DNA of 64,000 bases from Algoriphagus sp. AGSA1 (GCF_021390545.1 NZ_JAJUWR010000005.1:124001-188000), one strand, 5' to 3'; shown: positions 30,621 through 42,100, counted from the stretch's first letter. Numbers and translations: made by a program. The notes: a model not told the origin generated them from the sequence alone.

Positions 30621-33611
30621 ATGATAAACTATTTACAAAAGCCAAAAGCGTTTCTGCTGGCAATGGCGCTATTTTTCTGCGCCACACTTGCAGCCCACGC
30701 CCAAAACAGGACTGTAACCGGAACAGTCATGGATCCTGCTTTCGGAGAACCAATCCCAGGAGCTACTGTCCTGATAAAGGGCACGACCCGGGGAGTGCCT
30801 ACCGATATTGATGGCACGTTTACTATCGAGCTGCAGCCCGGGGACAATGTACTCGTGGTTTCATTCGTCGGCTACCTCCCTAAGGAAGTGGAAGTCGGCA
30901 ATCAGACTAACCTGACCATAAATCTGGAGGAGGATATCCAAAGCCTGGAAGAAGCTGTGGTCATAGGATATGGATCACAGGACAAGAAAGAAATCACCTC
31001 TGCAGTGGTGGGAGTGAAGCCCGAGGAATTTAACCGGGGAAACATCGTCAATCCTGCACAATTACTACAGGGAAAAGTAGCCGGTCTTTCTATCACAAGA
31101 CCAGGCGGGAATCCTAACAGTGGTTTTGAAGTAAGACTCAGAGGCTTGTCCACATTCGGAGCTAACTCCTCCCCGCTGGTAGTACTGGATGGGGTAATTG
31201 GTGCTTCTTTAGAAAATGTGGATCCAAATGACATCGAGTCTATCGATGTGCTTAAAGATGGTTCCGCAGCGGCCATTTATGGCGCAAGGGGCTCTTCGGG
31301 TGTAATTTTGGTGACCACAAACAAACAGAGTAAACGGGAGCCCACTACCAATGTCGCGATCAATTCCTATGGAACCATAAACCAGGCCACTAATCTAATC
31401 CCCACACTTTCTGTAGAAGATTTTATAGCAAGAGGAGGGACTGATTTTGGAAGCCGGACGGACTGGAGAGGAGAAATGCTCAGCGACTCCTTTTCTTCTT
31501 CTAACAGCGCCAGTATTTCGGGTGGGTTTAACAATACAAATTATCTCGCTTCTGTAAACTACCGGGATAACCAGGGCGTAATCAATGGAGTTGAAAACAA
31601 GAGACTTAATGCAAGGCTTAATTTACGTCAGGGAGCACTGGACAATAGACTGAGATTCAACATCAATCTTTCTGTCACCAATGAGGATCAGGAAAGAGTC
31701 AATAATGACGCGTTCAGATATGCCACCATTTACAACCCCACCGCTCCTATTTTTGAGGATTCTGAAGACTCTGAACGTTTCGGTGGGTATTTCCAGCGTT
31801 CTATTACTGATTATTTTAATCCTATTGCCCTTGTCAATCAGCAAAAGTTCGTAAGTGAGATTAAGTCTTCGCTTTTCTCTACCTTGGTAGAATATGATAT
31901 CCTGGATAGACTTACGCTTTCCGCACAGTATTCTCAGGATACACGAAATGAACTTAACGGTAATTTTTGGTCTAAACAGGATTTTGCGGTAGGGTTTGGC
32001 GCAGGAGGATCCGCACAGCGCACCACCAATGATAGGCTCCGTCAGATATTTGAATCAACGCTACGCTATGAGCACGATTTCAACAACAACCTGAATATGA
32101 CGCTCCTCGGTGGGGTGGGATTCCAGTCCACCAAAAACCAGGGCTTCAACGCCCGATCCAGACAATATCTCTTCGATACAGGATGGGACAACCTTGGAGG
32201 CGGCTCTATCCGTGTGGGGAACAATACGGAAATGTCTTCTTATGCTAACGAGGATCAGCTAAACTCATTATTTGGCAGAGCTAATTTCAATTATAGAAAC
32301 ACTTTCTTTTTCTCTGCTTCGGTGAGAGCAGAAACTTATTCGGGATTTGGGACTAACAATCAAACAGGGGTGTTTCCTGCATTCAGTCTGGGAACGGATT
32401 TCAATAGATTATTTGATCTGGGCATTGTGAGCCAGTTAAAACCTAGGGTGTCCTTTGGGGTGACAGGCAACTTGCCCCCATCTCCTACCCTTGCAATAGG
32501 TGCCTACACCAACGGCAACCGAATAGACCTTGACGGGGATCCCCAGACTACAAATGATGTGTATGTAGGAATAGTGCAAAGCTCAAATCCAAACCGTGAT
32601 TTGAAATGGGAAAGTAAACAAGAGTTGAACTTCGGTATTGATTACGGGCTCTGGAATGACAAGGTATCCGGTAGTGTGGATTATTATATCCGAAACATTT
32701 CCGATTTGCTTTTCAATGTTCCTGTATCTCCCGGTACCCCCAACCAGTTTGACCCGGGTAGGTTCAATACCGTTGCCTCCACCTGGGTGAATCTGGCAGA
32801 TCTTCGTGCCGCAGGGTTTGAATTTGCTTTGGGGGTCAACGCGATAAATCTAGGAAGGGTGAATTGGACTCCGAATGTAAACTTTACTATTTATGACAAA
32901 ACTAAAATCGAGAGTTTCTCTTCTGGAGACCTTGGGTTCGATGAGCTCCGTTACGCCACACCTGGCTCCCCGGGGCAGAATAGTAATCCGATTATCTATA
33001 ATAGGGTAGGTCAGACTCTGGGAGATACTTATGGCCCTATATTGGAAGGATACACCGAAGATGGGGATTACATACTTTCCACAGAAAACCCAGATGAATT
33101 TGAAAAAGTAGGTAATGGCCTCCCCAAAGGGGAGTTTGGTTTTGCCAACAGATTCGCCTACAATCAGTGGGATTTCAGTTTCTTCTTGAGAGGAGTTTGG
33201 GGCCACACCTTATACAACTCCTACAGAGGGTTCTACGAAAACGCGGATGGTGGTTCAAATGCATACAACTCTGTAATCACGGACAAGACCCCTACTGACC
33301 CCTTGGTAACAGCTGCCCCCACTTACAATAGCTCTTATGTAGAAGATGCATCATTCGTGAGATTGGACAACTTAGAACTGGGCTACAATTTCAATACTAA
33401 ATCCAACAATATCAGCTTTTTGAGAGTTTACTTTGCAGCTCAGAATCTGTTTACGATCACAGGATATACCGGAGTGGATCCTGAGGCCAGACTCACTGAT
33501 GCCAATAATACTAATGGCTTTACCACAGCACTATCTCCTGGGATCGAACGGATGAACACCTACTTCCAGATCAGATCGTTCACTTTAGGGCTATCACTTA
33601 ATTTCAAATAG
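30621..33611 (+). CDS. SusC-like TonB-dependent outer-membrane transporter
   Basis: A 996-aa outer-membrane receptor/transporter of the SusC/RagA type. The signal peptide ends in AAHAQ; residues about 29-110 are a CarboxypepD_reg domain (TVTGTVMDPAFGEPIPGATVLIKG); then comes the plug with the TonB-contact and SusC signature (VVIGYGSQDKKEITSAV, later GVILVTT); about 700 residues of C-terminal barrel follow. There is no N-terminal STN domain, so signalling through an anti-sigma factor is not expected. It is followed 16 bp later by SusD and then by the FG-GAP cluster. The transported substrate cannot be told from the sequence. Confidence 0.95.
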   Translation: MINYLQKPKAFLLAMALFFCATLAAHAQNRTVTGTVMDPAFGEPIPGATVLIKGTTRGVPTDIDGTFTIELQPGDNVLVVSFVGYLPKEVEVGNQTNLTINLEEDIQSLEEAVVIGYGSQDKKEITSAVVGVKPEEFNRGNIVNPAQLLQGKVAGLSITRPGGNPNSGFEVRLRGLSTFGANSSPLVVLDGVIGASLENVDPNDIESIDVLKDGSAAAIYGARGSSGVILVTTNKQSKREPTTNVAINSYGTINQATNLIPTLSVEDFIARGGTDFGSRTDWRGEMLSDSFSSSNSASISGGFNNTNYLASVNYRDNQGVINGVENKRLNARLNLRQGALDNRLRFNINLSVTNEDQERVNNDAFRYATIYNPTAPIFEDSEDSERFGGYFQRSITDYFNPIALVNQQKFVSEIKSSLFSTLVEYDILDRLTLSAQYSQDTRNELNGNFWSKQDFAVGFGAGGSAQRTTNDRLRQIFESTLRYEHDFNNNLNMTLLGGVGFQSTKNQGFNARSRQYLFDTGWDNLGGGSIRVGNNTEMSSYANEDQLNSLFGRANFNYRNTFFFSASVRAETYSGFGTNNQTGVFPAFSLGTDFNRLFDLGIVSQLKPRVSFGVTGNLPPSPTLAIGAYTNGNRIDLDGDPQTTNDVYVGIVQSSNPNRDLKWESKQELNFGIDYGLWNDKVSGSVDYYIRNISDLLFNVPVSPGTPNQFDPGRFNTVASTWVNLADLRAAGFEFALGVNAINLGRVNWTPNVNFTIYDKTKIESFSSGDLGFDELRYATPGSPGQNSNPIIYNRVGQTLGDTYGPILEGYTEDGDYILSTENPDEFEKVGNGLPKGEFGFANRFAYNQWDFSFFLRGVWGHTLYNSYRGFYENADGGSNAYNSVITDKTPTDPLVTAAPTYNSSYVEDASFVRLDNLELGYNFNTKSNNISFLRVYFAAQNLFTITGYTGVDPEARLTDANNTNGFTTALSPGIERMNTYFQIRSFTLGLSLNFK

Positions 33612-33627
33612 TTAAAAATAAATAGCT

Positions 33628-35115
33628 ATGTCAAAATATATAAAAAACATCTTCCTATTGAGCTTAATTGTGCTTATGGGTGCCTGCTGGGAACTGGATC
33701 AAGAAGTGCTTGATGGAGTCACCCAGGAGCAAATCAACAACAGTACGGATCCAAATTTGATCCCGGTATTGAAAGCCTCTGCTTATTCTAGAATCATAGG
33801 AAGCTGGGGTGCAAATGAAAGTATTTGGTCACTTCATGAGGTATCATCGGACGAAGTTGTAGTACCTACACGTGGACCTGATTGGCAAGATGGGAATGCC
33901 TGGGTAAGGCTTCACAGGCACACATGGGAACCCTCTGAACCTTCGATCAACAATACCTGGAACTATTGTTACACGGCAATCGGTGAAATCAATAACCTTA
34001 TTGTACAGTACCCAAGTTTTCCTGAGTTGAAAGCTGAACTATCTGTTTTGAGAGCACTTGTGTATTTTTGGTTAATAGATGTCTATGGAAATGTGCCTAT
34101 TTCAACCGAGGATGATCTTGGATCAAATCCGACCAACAATTCTAGGCAAGAAGTTTTCGACTTCATTGAAAAATCGGTTAATGATAATATAGATCTACTA
34201 ATTAAAGAGGATAGAAAAACCGTGTTGAATTACTATTCCGCTAAAGCAATATTGGCTAAGCTCTACTTAAATGCTGAAGTCTATACAGGCACCCCGAGAT
34301 GGGCAGATGCAGAAGCTGTCGCTGACGAAATTATTGCAAGCGGTGTGTATTCACTTACTTCAAACTATTTTGAAAATTTCGCCACTTTAAACACTAGTTC
34401 ATCTGAGAATATTTTGACTCTTCCTTATGACGAGAATAATGCGACTGGTTTCAATCTTTCTATGATGACACTCCATGCATTGAACCAGCAGACCTACGAT
34501 CTACAAGAACAGCCGTGGAATGGCTATGCTTCACTGGAAGAGTTTTACAATACCTACGAAGATGAGGATGTGAGAAAAGACAATTTTATAGTTGGCCCTC
34601 AGTTCTCTTCCTCTGGGGAAAGATTGAATGACGCTTCCTTCGAACCCGAGGATCCAGATGGGGCACCACTTACATTCACCCCCAAAATCCGTGAGCTTAC
34701 CCCTAAAGCTCTAAGGCAAGATGGAGCCAGAATAGGCAAATTCGAATTTGCCCCTGGATCGAATAGTAATCTCAGCAATGATTACCCGCTTTTCAGATAT
34801 GCGGATATCATGCTGGTCAGTGCTGAGGCGAAATTCAGACAAGGCAAGGTAGCCGAGGCAACTGAAATTGTAAACCAAATCCGTGAGAGAGCAGAGGTGG
34901 AACCATTTACCAATATGACACTGGAAGATATATACGATGAAAGAGGCCGGGAAATGTTTGCAGAGGCGACAAGAAGAACCGACCAAATACGCTTCGGTAA
35001 ATTTAATCAGCCATGGTGGGAAAAAGCCGCGTCTGAGCCTTATAGAAATATTTTCCCTATCCCTCAGATACAGATTAACTCGAACCCCAACCTGATCCAA
35101 AATCCTGGTTATTAA
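33628..35115 (+). CDS. SusD-like surface lipoprotein
   Basis: A 495-aa lipoprotein (lipobox MGAC, Cys20) of the SusD/RagB family, the lid that captures ligand over the SusC pore. The TPR-like helical scaffold is visible in ELSVLRALVYFWLIDVYGNVPI, and the C-terminus has the family pattern (YPLFRYADIMLVSAEAKFRQG, VNQIRERA, ERGREMFAEATRRTDQIRFGK). It pairs with the preceding SusC gene. A terminator directly after it means the downstream cluster is separated or only partly co-transcribed. Confidence 0.95.
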   Translation: MSKYIKNIFLLSLIVLMGACWELDQEVLDGVTQEQINNSTDPNLIPVLKASAYSRIIGSWGANESIWSLHEVSSDEVVVPTRGPDWQDGNAWVRLHRHTWEPSEPSINNTWNYCYTAIGEINNLIVQYPSFPELKAELSVLRALVYFWLIDVYGNVPISTEDDLGSNPTNNSRQEVFDFIEKSVNDNIDLLIKEDRKTVLNYYSAKAILAKLYLNAEVYTGTPRWADAEAVADEIIASGVYSLTSNYFENFATLNTSSSENILTLPYDENNATGFNLSMMTLHALNQQTYDLQEQPWNGYASLEEFYNTYEDEDVRKDNFIVGPQFSSSGERLNDASFEPEDPDGAPLTFTPKIRELTPKALRQDGARIGKFEFAPGSNSNLSNDYPLFRYADIMLVSAEAKFRQGKVAEATEIVNQIRERAEVEPFTNMTLEDIYDERGREMFAEATRRTDQIRFGKFNQPWWEKAASEPYRNIFPIPQIQINSNPNLIQNPGY

Positions 35116-35136
35116 TAAAATTTCAATTTCTTCAGA

Positions 35137-35170
35137 AAGGAAGTGTGCTTGAAAAGTACACTTCCTTTTT
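35137..35170 (+). terminator. Terminator after SusD
   Basis: AAGGAAGTGTGCTT pairs with AGTACACTTCCTT, followed by TTTTTC. It lies about 20 bp after the SusD stop. It may be a full stop or an attenuator that lowers expression of the downstream FG-GAP genes relative to SusCD. Confidence 0.85.
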
Positions 35171-35279
35171 TCATCTGATTATAATTTGTCTTTTAAAGGC
35201 CATATGGAATCTCACATATTATAATCATCTGAGTGTCTGATCACGTACCTACGGATCATGCTCGATTTCATAAAACTGT

Positions 35280-38200
35280 ATGGATCCCAGACTAGTCCTT
35301 TCACTTATTCTCTTTGCTTTGGTGTCTTGCACCCAGGAAAAAAGCAAGGAAATAAAGCTATTTGAGCTTTTGAAAAGCGATGATACAGGAATAGAATTTA
35401 GAAATGACCTAGCTTATACGGAACAGGTCAATCCCTATACTTTTAGAAATTTTTATAATGGCGCAGGGGTGGCACTTGCGGACATCAACCAAGATGGGCT
35501 CATTGATATCTTTTTTGCAGGAAACCAGACCTCCAATAAACTGTACCTTAACCTGGGAGGTATGAAATTCAAGGATATAACCATCGAGGCCGGTCTGGAA
35601 AGCACAGGTGTGTGGTCCACAGGCGTAAGTATCGCCGATGTGAACGGAGATGGTCTTCCTGATATCTACATATGTAAATCCGGGCCACTTGGTGGAGAAA
35701 AAAGGCACAATGAATTATTCATAAACAATGGGGACCTTACTTTTTCAGAACAGAGCAAAGCCTACGGACTGGATGAAATAGGATTATCCCAACATGCGGT
35801 ATTTTTTGACTTTGACAAGGATGGGGATTTGGATATGTACTTGCTCAGCAATTCGCCCAGATCGGTAGGTATCTATGATCTTAGGATCGGACAGCGGGAA
35901 ACCCGCGATCCGGATGGAGGCAACAAGCTATTCAGAAATGACGGTGGGGTATTTACTGACATCAGTGAAGAGGCAAACATCTACGGAAGCAGCATAGGCT
36001 ATGGTCTTGGGGTAACAGTTGCAGATCTCAATCAGGATTCATGGCCTGACTTATATGTATCCAACGACTTCTTCGAGCGGGATTATCTGTATCTGAATAA
36101 TCAGGACGGCACTTTTACGGAAGTTCTCCCTGCTCTTATATCAGAAACGAGTCTTGGATCTATGGGGGCTGACATCGCAGATCTGGACAATGATCTCCAT
36201 CCGGACATATTTGTGACAGAAATGCTCCCGGCCACATTGGAACGGATCAAAACCAAAACACCACTGGAGGATTGGGACAAATACCAGGCAAATATAAACA
36301 CCGGATATCACCGTCAATTCACCAGAAATACACTCCAAAGGAACTTGGGAGCTGATCCAGCAACGGGACATCCATCATTTATCGAAGTAGGAAGACAAGT
36401 CGGGGTAGAAGCAACCGACTGGAGCTGGGGAGCATTGATTTTTGATGCAGATAATGATGGGTTCAAAGATATCTTTGTTGCCAATGGAATAGTAAAGGAT
36501 TTGACGGATTTTGATTTTGTGGATTATTATGCGCATAATCAGGGTAAGATCGCTTCAAACCGCAGAGACTCCACCCTACTGATCAACATGATCGATCAAT
36601 TCCCCTCCAATCCCCAGCGAAACTTCCTTTTCAAAAATCTTGGCGAGTGGCAATTTGCCGACATCGCCGATTCTTCGGGGTTATCTATGCCCAGTTTCAG
36701 CACTGGTTCAGCATACGGCGACCTGGATAACGACGGTGATCTGGATCTGGTAGTAAACAACCTAAATGGTGAGGCGTTTATTTATAAAAACAACAGTAGA
36801 GAACTTAACCTAGGAAACTACATCCAGCTAGAACTAGGCAATAACTTCGGTGCCCAGGTCACTTGCTTTGTGGGCAAAAACACCTATTACCAGGAATATC
36901 AACCGGTCAAGGGGTATATGTCCTCGGTAGAGCCCAGACTTCATTTCGGATTGGGTGAAGCAACCCTGCTGGATTCCATGCAGATCAATTGGCCAAACGG
37001 AGACCAAACGATGTTAAAAGCTGTTGCGGTAAATCAGCTGCTTGTGCCTGACAGTAATGAGAGCGCACTTCGCACCGAGCATGCATCAGAGACAGCAAGT
37101 ATTCTTTCCCTCTCTGAATTCAACATCCCTTTTCGGCATAAAGAAAGCCACTTCATTGATTTTGACAGGGACAGGCTCCGTTTCTGGATGATTTCCAATG
37201 AAGGGCCAAAGGCCGTCAAGGCAGACATCAATAAGGATGGTAGGAAAGACATCTTTATCCCAGGAGCCAAAGGACAGGCCTCCGCTTTATTTACCCAATC
37301 AACCGCCGGAGAATTTGACCCGGTAAACGCAGCTCTTTTTGAAAAGGATTCCCTTGCTGAAGACATTGTAGGTCATTTTTTTGACGCTACCGGGGACGGT
37401 CACCCTGATCTCATCGTGGGAGCCGGCGGGATAGAGTTTTCTGACAATTCGCCTTATTTCCGGGACCGGCTTTACCTCAATGATGGAAAAGGAAATTATT
37501 CCAAGTCAGAAGTAGTCTTTTCTTCCAAGCCAACTTCCTTTATTATTTCTGCTGATCTGGATGGGGATCAGGATGAGGATTTGATCGTGGGATACCGCTC
37601 CATCCCATTCGCTTATGGAATTCCTACTGATGTAGAGATTTGGCTTAATGATGGAAAAGGCAACTTTGCCAATTCTTCCAGTTCTTTTTCCAATGATTTG
37701 AAATCGCTGGGAATGCTAACAGATGGCAAGTGGACCGATCTAGATCAAGATGGCACCATGGAACTGGTGCTGGCAGGTGAATGGATGTCCATACGGGTTT
37801 TCAGTTATATCGATGGGGATTTTGTCGAAACCACCTCAAAATTTGGCCTTGAAAACACCGGCGGTCTCTGGAACACCTTGCTGGTGGACGATATCAACGG
37901 TGATGGCTTGCCGGACATTTTCGCAGGTAACTGGGGGCTAAACACACGTCTGAAAACATCCCCTGACAATCAACTTCAACTTGTCATTAACGATTTTGAC
38001 CAAAATGGGACTATCGAACATATATTAGTATCCCATTCACAGGAAAAGTCTATCCCTTGGGTGATGAGAAACAGCTTATTAAAACAAATTCCCGGTTTGC
38101 GAAAACAGTTGCAGACCTATGCCTCTTATGAAAACAAAATACTAGAAGAGCTATTTCCGTCATCTATCCTCTCAAAATCCATAACTTTAAAAGTTGACAA

Positions 38201-38564
38201 GCTTGCATCAACACTTTGGATCAATCAGGGAAAAGGCACGTTCAAAGAAGCTGCTCTCCCACAGGAAATCCAATCCGCTCCTATTTATGCAATCGAAAAA
38301 AGCACTTCACAGAATGGGGGAAATCTCCTGTTTGTGGGAGGAAATCAAAGCAAGGTTAAACCAGAGTTAGGAAGTCAGCTGGGAAGTTATGGCTGGGTCC
38401 TGCAACAGAAAAACGAAGAAGAATGGGATGTTTTAATGCCAAAAGAAAGCGGCGTTAAAGTAGATGGAGAAATCCGCAGCATGCTTCAATTAGAAATAAA
38501 CAACAAAAACCACTTAGTAGTATTCAGGTCGGATGATAAACCAAGTTTGTATGAAATTCACTAG
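35280..38564 (+). CDS. FG-GAP/VCBS and ASPIC/UnbV lipoprotein 1
   Basis: A 1094-aa lipoprotein (lipobox VSC, Cys17) made of a tandem array of calcium-binding FG-GAP/VCBS blades such as GVALADINQDGLIDIFFAGNQ, DVNGDGLPDIYICKSG and DFDKDGDLDMYLLS, each with D-x-N/D-x-D-G. An ASPIC/UnbV (CRTAC1-like) domain lies at roughly residues 510-600 (YIQLELGNNFGAQVTCF, LHFGLGEA, INWPNGD), then a second blade array. It is presumably exposed on the cell surface. Similar proteins are known widely in Bacteroidota but I know of no established function. It has two close paralogues directly downstream, and the small lipoprotein gene overlaps its end by 14 bp. Confidence 0.85.
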   Translation: MDPRLVLSLILFALVSCTQEKSKEIKLFELLKSDDTGIEFRNDLAYTEQVNPYTFRNFYNGAGVALADINQDGLIDIFFAGNQTSNKLYLNLGGMKFKDITIEAGLESTGVWSTGVSIADVNGDGLPDIYICKSGPLGGEKRHNELFINNGDLTFSEQSKAYGLDEIGLSQHAVFFDFDKDGDLDMYLLSNSPRSVGIYDLRIGQRETRDPDGGNKLFRNDGGVFTDISEEANIYGSSIGYGLGVTVADLNQDSWPDLYVSNDFFERDYLYLNNQDGTFTEVLPALISETSLGSMGADIADLDNDLHPDIFVTEMLPATLERIKTKTPLEDWDKYQANINTGYHRQFTRNTLQRNLGADPATGHPSFIEVGRQVGVEATDWSWGALIFDADNDGFKDIFVANGIVKDLTDFDFVDYYAHNQGKIASNRRDSTLLINMIDQFPSNPQRNFLFKNLGEWQFADIADSSGLSMPSFSTGSAYGDLDNDGDLDLVVNNLNGEAFIYKNNSRELNLGNYIQLELGNNFGAQVTCFVGKNTYYQEYQPVKGYMSSVEPRLHFGLGEATLLDSMQINWPNGDQTMLKAVAVNQLLVPDSNESALRTEHASETASILSLSEFNIPFRHKESHFIDFDRDRLRFWMISNEGPKAVKADINKDGRKDIFIPGAKGQASALFTQSTAGEFDPVNAALFEKDSLAEDIVGHFFDATGDGHPDLIVGAGGIEFSDNSPYFRDRLYLNDGKGNYSKSEVVFSSKPTSFIISADLDGDQDEDLIVGYRSIPFAYGIPTDVEIWLNDGKGNFANSSSSFSNDLKSLGMLTDGKWTDLDQDGTMELVLAGEWMSIRVFSYIDGDFVETTSKFGLENTGGLWNTLLVDDINGDGLPDIFAGNWGLNTRLKTSPDNQLQLVINDFDQNGTIEHILVSHSQEKSIPWVMRNSLLKQIPGLRKQLQTYASYENKILEELFPSSILSKSITLKVDKLASTLWINQGKGTFKEAALPQEIQSAPIYAIEKSTSQNGGNLLFVGGNQSKVKPELGSQLGSYGWVLQQKNEEEWDVLMPKESGVKVDGEIRSMLQLEINNKNHLVVFRSDDKPSLYEIH

Positions 38565-39111
38565 CGGCATGCTGCTAGGTTGTCTTATACTAGTAGTTTC
38601 TTCATGTAAAACAGAGTATCAGAAACTTGAAGAAAAAGAACTTGCCTCAGGAAAGGTCGAGAACGAATTGTTTCTAGGACTGAAACTGGGCATGACAAAA
38701 CGGGACTTCTTCGAAACCTGCTGGGAATTGAACAAACAAGGTAAACTAGTCAATGGTGGTTCTGAGCTTTCGGTGGTGTACCAGCTCGAATTGCCATCGG
38801 GAAATCAAGCTAAAATGCAGTTTTACCCAAAATTCTATGAGGACAAAATCTACCTGATGCCTATGGAATTTTCGTATGAAGGCTGGGCTCCCTGGAATGA
38901 AAACTTATCTGCAGATCATTTGCTGAAAGACACTATTGCCCAGCTGGAAGAGTGGTATGGTGAGGGTTTTATAGAAGTAGCAAATGAAGACCGTACTCAA
39001 GTGGCTTTCGTAAAAATCGACGGCAACCGAAGGATACGGGTCTTCAAAAAGCATATATCAAGTGTAAGGGCAGAAATAATTGACCTGCCAGTTCAGAAAA
39101 AAACAGAATGA
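38551..39111 (+). CDS. Small lipoprotein embedded in the FG-GAP cluster
   Basis: A 186-aa lipoprotein from the ATG at 38551 (the frame is open to 38533); lipobox VSSC, Cys19. The mature domain (LFLGLKLGMTKRDFFETCWELNKQG, then a YGEGFIEV-type strand pair) is not a family I recognise. Its start overlaps the end of FG-GAP gene 1 by 14 bp, and its stop overlaps the start of FG-GAP gene 2 as ATGA (39108-39111), so translation of all three is coupled. That placement suggests a partner of the FG-GAP proteins rather than an unrelated gene. Confidence 0.75.
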   Translation: MKFTSGMLLGCLILVVSSCKTEYQKLEEKELASGKVENELFLGLKLGMTKRDFFETCWELNKQGKLVNGGSELSVVYQLELPSGNQAKMQFYPKFYEDKIYLMPMEFSYEGWAPWNENLSADHLLKDTIAQLEEWYGEGFIEVANEDRTQVAFVKIDGNRRIRVFKKHISSVRAEIIDLPVQKKTE

Positions 39112-42100
39112 AACCAATTACTATAAATACCGTTTATTTCTTTGCTTTTCTTCTTTTTTCTTGTGGGGAAACTAAAGTCAAGAACGATCCTACCCTATTT
39201 GTATCATTGGATGCGGAGGTTACAGGAGTAGATTTCAGAAACGACCTACCCTTCGACGAAGAATTCAACATCTTCACCTACCGGAATTTCTACAACGGGG
39301 GAGGTGTAGCCTTGGGAGACGTAAACAACGACGGACTGCTGGACATTTACCTCACATCAAACCTCGGAGAAAATAAACTATACCTGAACAAAGGCGATTT
39401 TCAGTTTGAAGATGTGACAGGAATTGCCGGTGTGGCCGGCACCCGTGCCTGGAGCACAGGAGTGGCCATGGTAGATATCAATGGAGACGGCTATCTGGAC
39501 ATCTATGTCTGCAACTCAGGCGATATCGCAGGGGACAACAAGCAGAATGAACTGTTTATCAATCAAGGAGACGGTACCTTCACTGAGCAAGCAGAAGCGT
39601 ACGGACTGGCTGATCAAGGCTACTCCACCCATGCGGTATTCTTCGATTACGATAAGGATGGAGATCTCGATGTATATCTGCTGAACAATAGCTATCAGGC
39701 CATAGGCAGCTTCAATAAAATGCAAAATGAACGTCCAAAACGTGACCCCGTCGGTGGTGATAAACTGTTTAGAAATGACGATGGGAAGTTTGTAGATGTA
39801 AGTGAGGAAGCAGGGATTTATGGCTCCATTATCGGTTTTGGCTTGGGGATTACTATAGGAGATGTCAATCAAGATTCCTGGCCGGATATTTTTATCTCCA
39901 ATGATTTTTTTGAAAAAGACTACCTCTACATCAATAATCAGGACGGGACATTTACAGAGTCACTGGAAAAGTCAATGCGCTCCATCTCCGCAGCTTCCAT
40001 GGGTGCGGACATTGCGGATATCAATGGGGATGGCTTACTTGATATTTTCGTCACAGACATGCTTCCCGAACCTCAGGCACGACTGAAGCAGGTAACTACG
40101 TTTGAAAACTGGGACAAGTTCATTTTCAACAAGAACCACGGCTACCATTCCCAGTATTCCCGAAACATGCTCCACGTCAACAACGGAGACGGTACATTTA
40201 GTGAATTGGGCAGATTGGCAAATGTAGAAGCCACTGACTGGAGCTGGGGCGCATTGATCTTTGATATGGACAATGACGGCAAGCGGGATCTCTTCGTGGC
40301 CAATGGAATCTATCAGGACATCACTGACCTGGACTACCTGAACTTTATAGATAATGAGGAGACCAAAATCAAGATATTGACCCAGGACGGAGTGGATTAC
40401 AAAGCACTCATAGATCCCATTCCCATCAATCCCGTCCCAAACTATGCCTATAAAAACATGGGGGACCTTGCCTTTGACAATGTGTCTGTAGAATGGGGAT
40501 TAGGGGAACCGATTCATTCCAATGGCGCTGCTTATGGCGACCTTAACAACGATGGAACCCTTGATCTGGTGGTAAACAATGTAAACAACCCGGTTTCCAT
40601 CTTTAAAAACCTCGGAAAAGATTTTTATCCTGAAAACCGCTCTATCCAAATCCAACTTGTAGGAAAAGGTCAAAACACCCAAGGTATAGGAGCTCAGGTC
40701 AAAATCCGTGCAGGGGATCAAATCTTCTATGCCGAACAAATGCCAAACAGGGGCTTTGAATCCTCTGTGGATCCCAAAATCACCATTGGTCTTGGCCCTA
40801 TCGACAAAGTAGATCTCCTTCGTGTTTTGTGGCCTGACGGTAGTATTTCTCAATTGGAAAACGTACCTACGGATGAATTACTCACCCTTAGATGGGATGA
40901 ATCCAGGGCTCTTGCCGATAACGAAAGCTTTTTCGATAAGCCGAGCGCTGGCTTTTTCCAAAAAGAGGAACAACATGCTATAGATTTTGTCCATGAAGAA
41001 AACTCGGTGGTGGATTTTGATAGGGACAGACTTACGTTTCACATGTATTCTACCGAAGGTCCGGCGTTGGCCAAAGCTGATGTAAATGGAGACGGTTTTG
41101 ATGACCTGTATCTTGGGGGAGCCAAAGGGTTTCCCGGTAAATTATATCTAGGTTCCAAGTCCGGGAACTATACGCTTTCACCCCAAAGCTACATTTCCGA
41201 TGATGCGATCTCCGAAGATGTGGATGCTGCTTTTTTTGATGCCAATGGAGATGGAAGCATGGATCTGATCGTGGTTTCAGGAGGAAATGAGTCCGGGCTG
41301 AATACCCCGGAGCTGGCGGACAGGCTGTACCTCAACGACGGCAAAGGCAATTTCACTAAAAACAACCAGGCAGGGTTCAATTCCAAGCGGGGCAGCAGCT
41401 CAGTAGTTCAAGTGCTCGACCTGAATCAGGATGGAGCACCTGATCTATTCATCGGAGGACGGCTGGTACCGTTTGTATATGGCGCTCCTGCCAGCAGCAG
41501 CATCTGGATCAATGACGGCAAGGGCAATTTCACAGATCAAACAGCTTCTTTTGCTCCTGAAATGAAGGAGATAGGCATGATCACTGACGCCAAAATAGTG
41601 GACTGGGATAATGATGGCGTGGAAGACCTGATCCTGGTCGGTGAATGGATGGCTCCGGTTTTCTTCAAAAATACGGGCACAACTCTTCAAAAAATCGAAA
41701 TGCCTGAACTAAACCACCTGAAAGGCTGGTATAGAACCTTGGAAATAGCGGATCTGGATGGCAATGGACTTCCTGACTTGATAATCGGCAATAACGGGTT
41801 GAATTCACGCTTTAAAGTCTCTGAAAGTACTCCCTTGAAGATGTACCTCAATGATTTTGACCAAAATGGATCCATCGAACATATTTTCACACGGCAGGAA
41901 GGTGAAGTGCAGGTTCCCTACACGCTGAAGCATGAACTGGAAAAACAAATCCCATCGATACGCAAAAAATATATGCGCTACAGTGCCTACAACAATCAGG
42001 TGCTTACGGATATTTTCCCCAAGGAAATCCTAGATAAATCCATCATCAATGAAATGAACAACCTGCAATCTGGCGTGCTGATGAATGAAGGGAATGGTAA

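Noticed and set aside
30621..35115. A standard polysaccharide utilisation locus
   Set aside because: There is a SusCD pair but no glycoside hydrolase, lyase, sulfatase or sensor nearby in the cluster, so a polysaccharide substrate is not supported.
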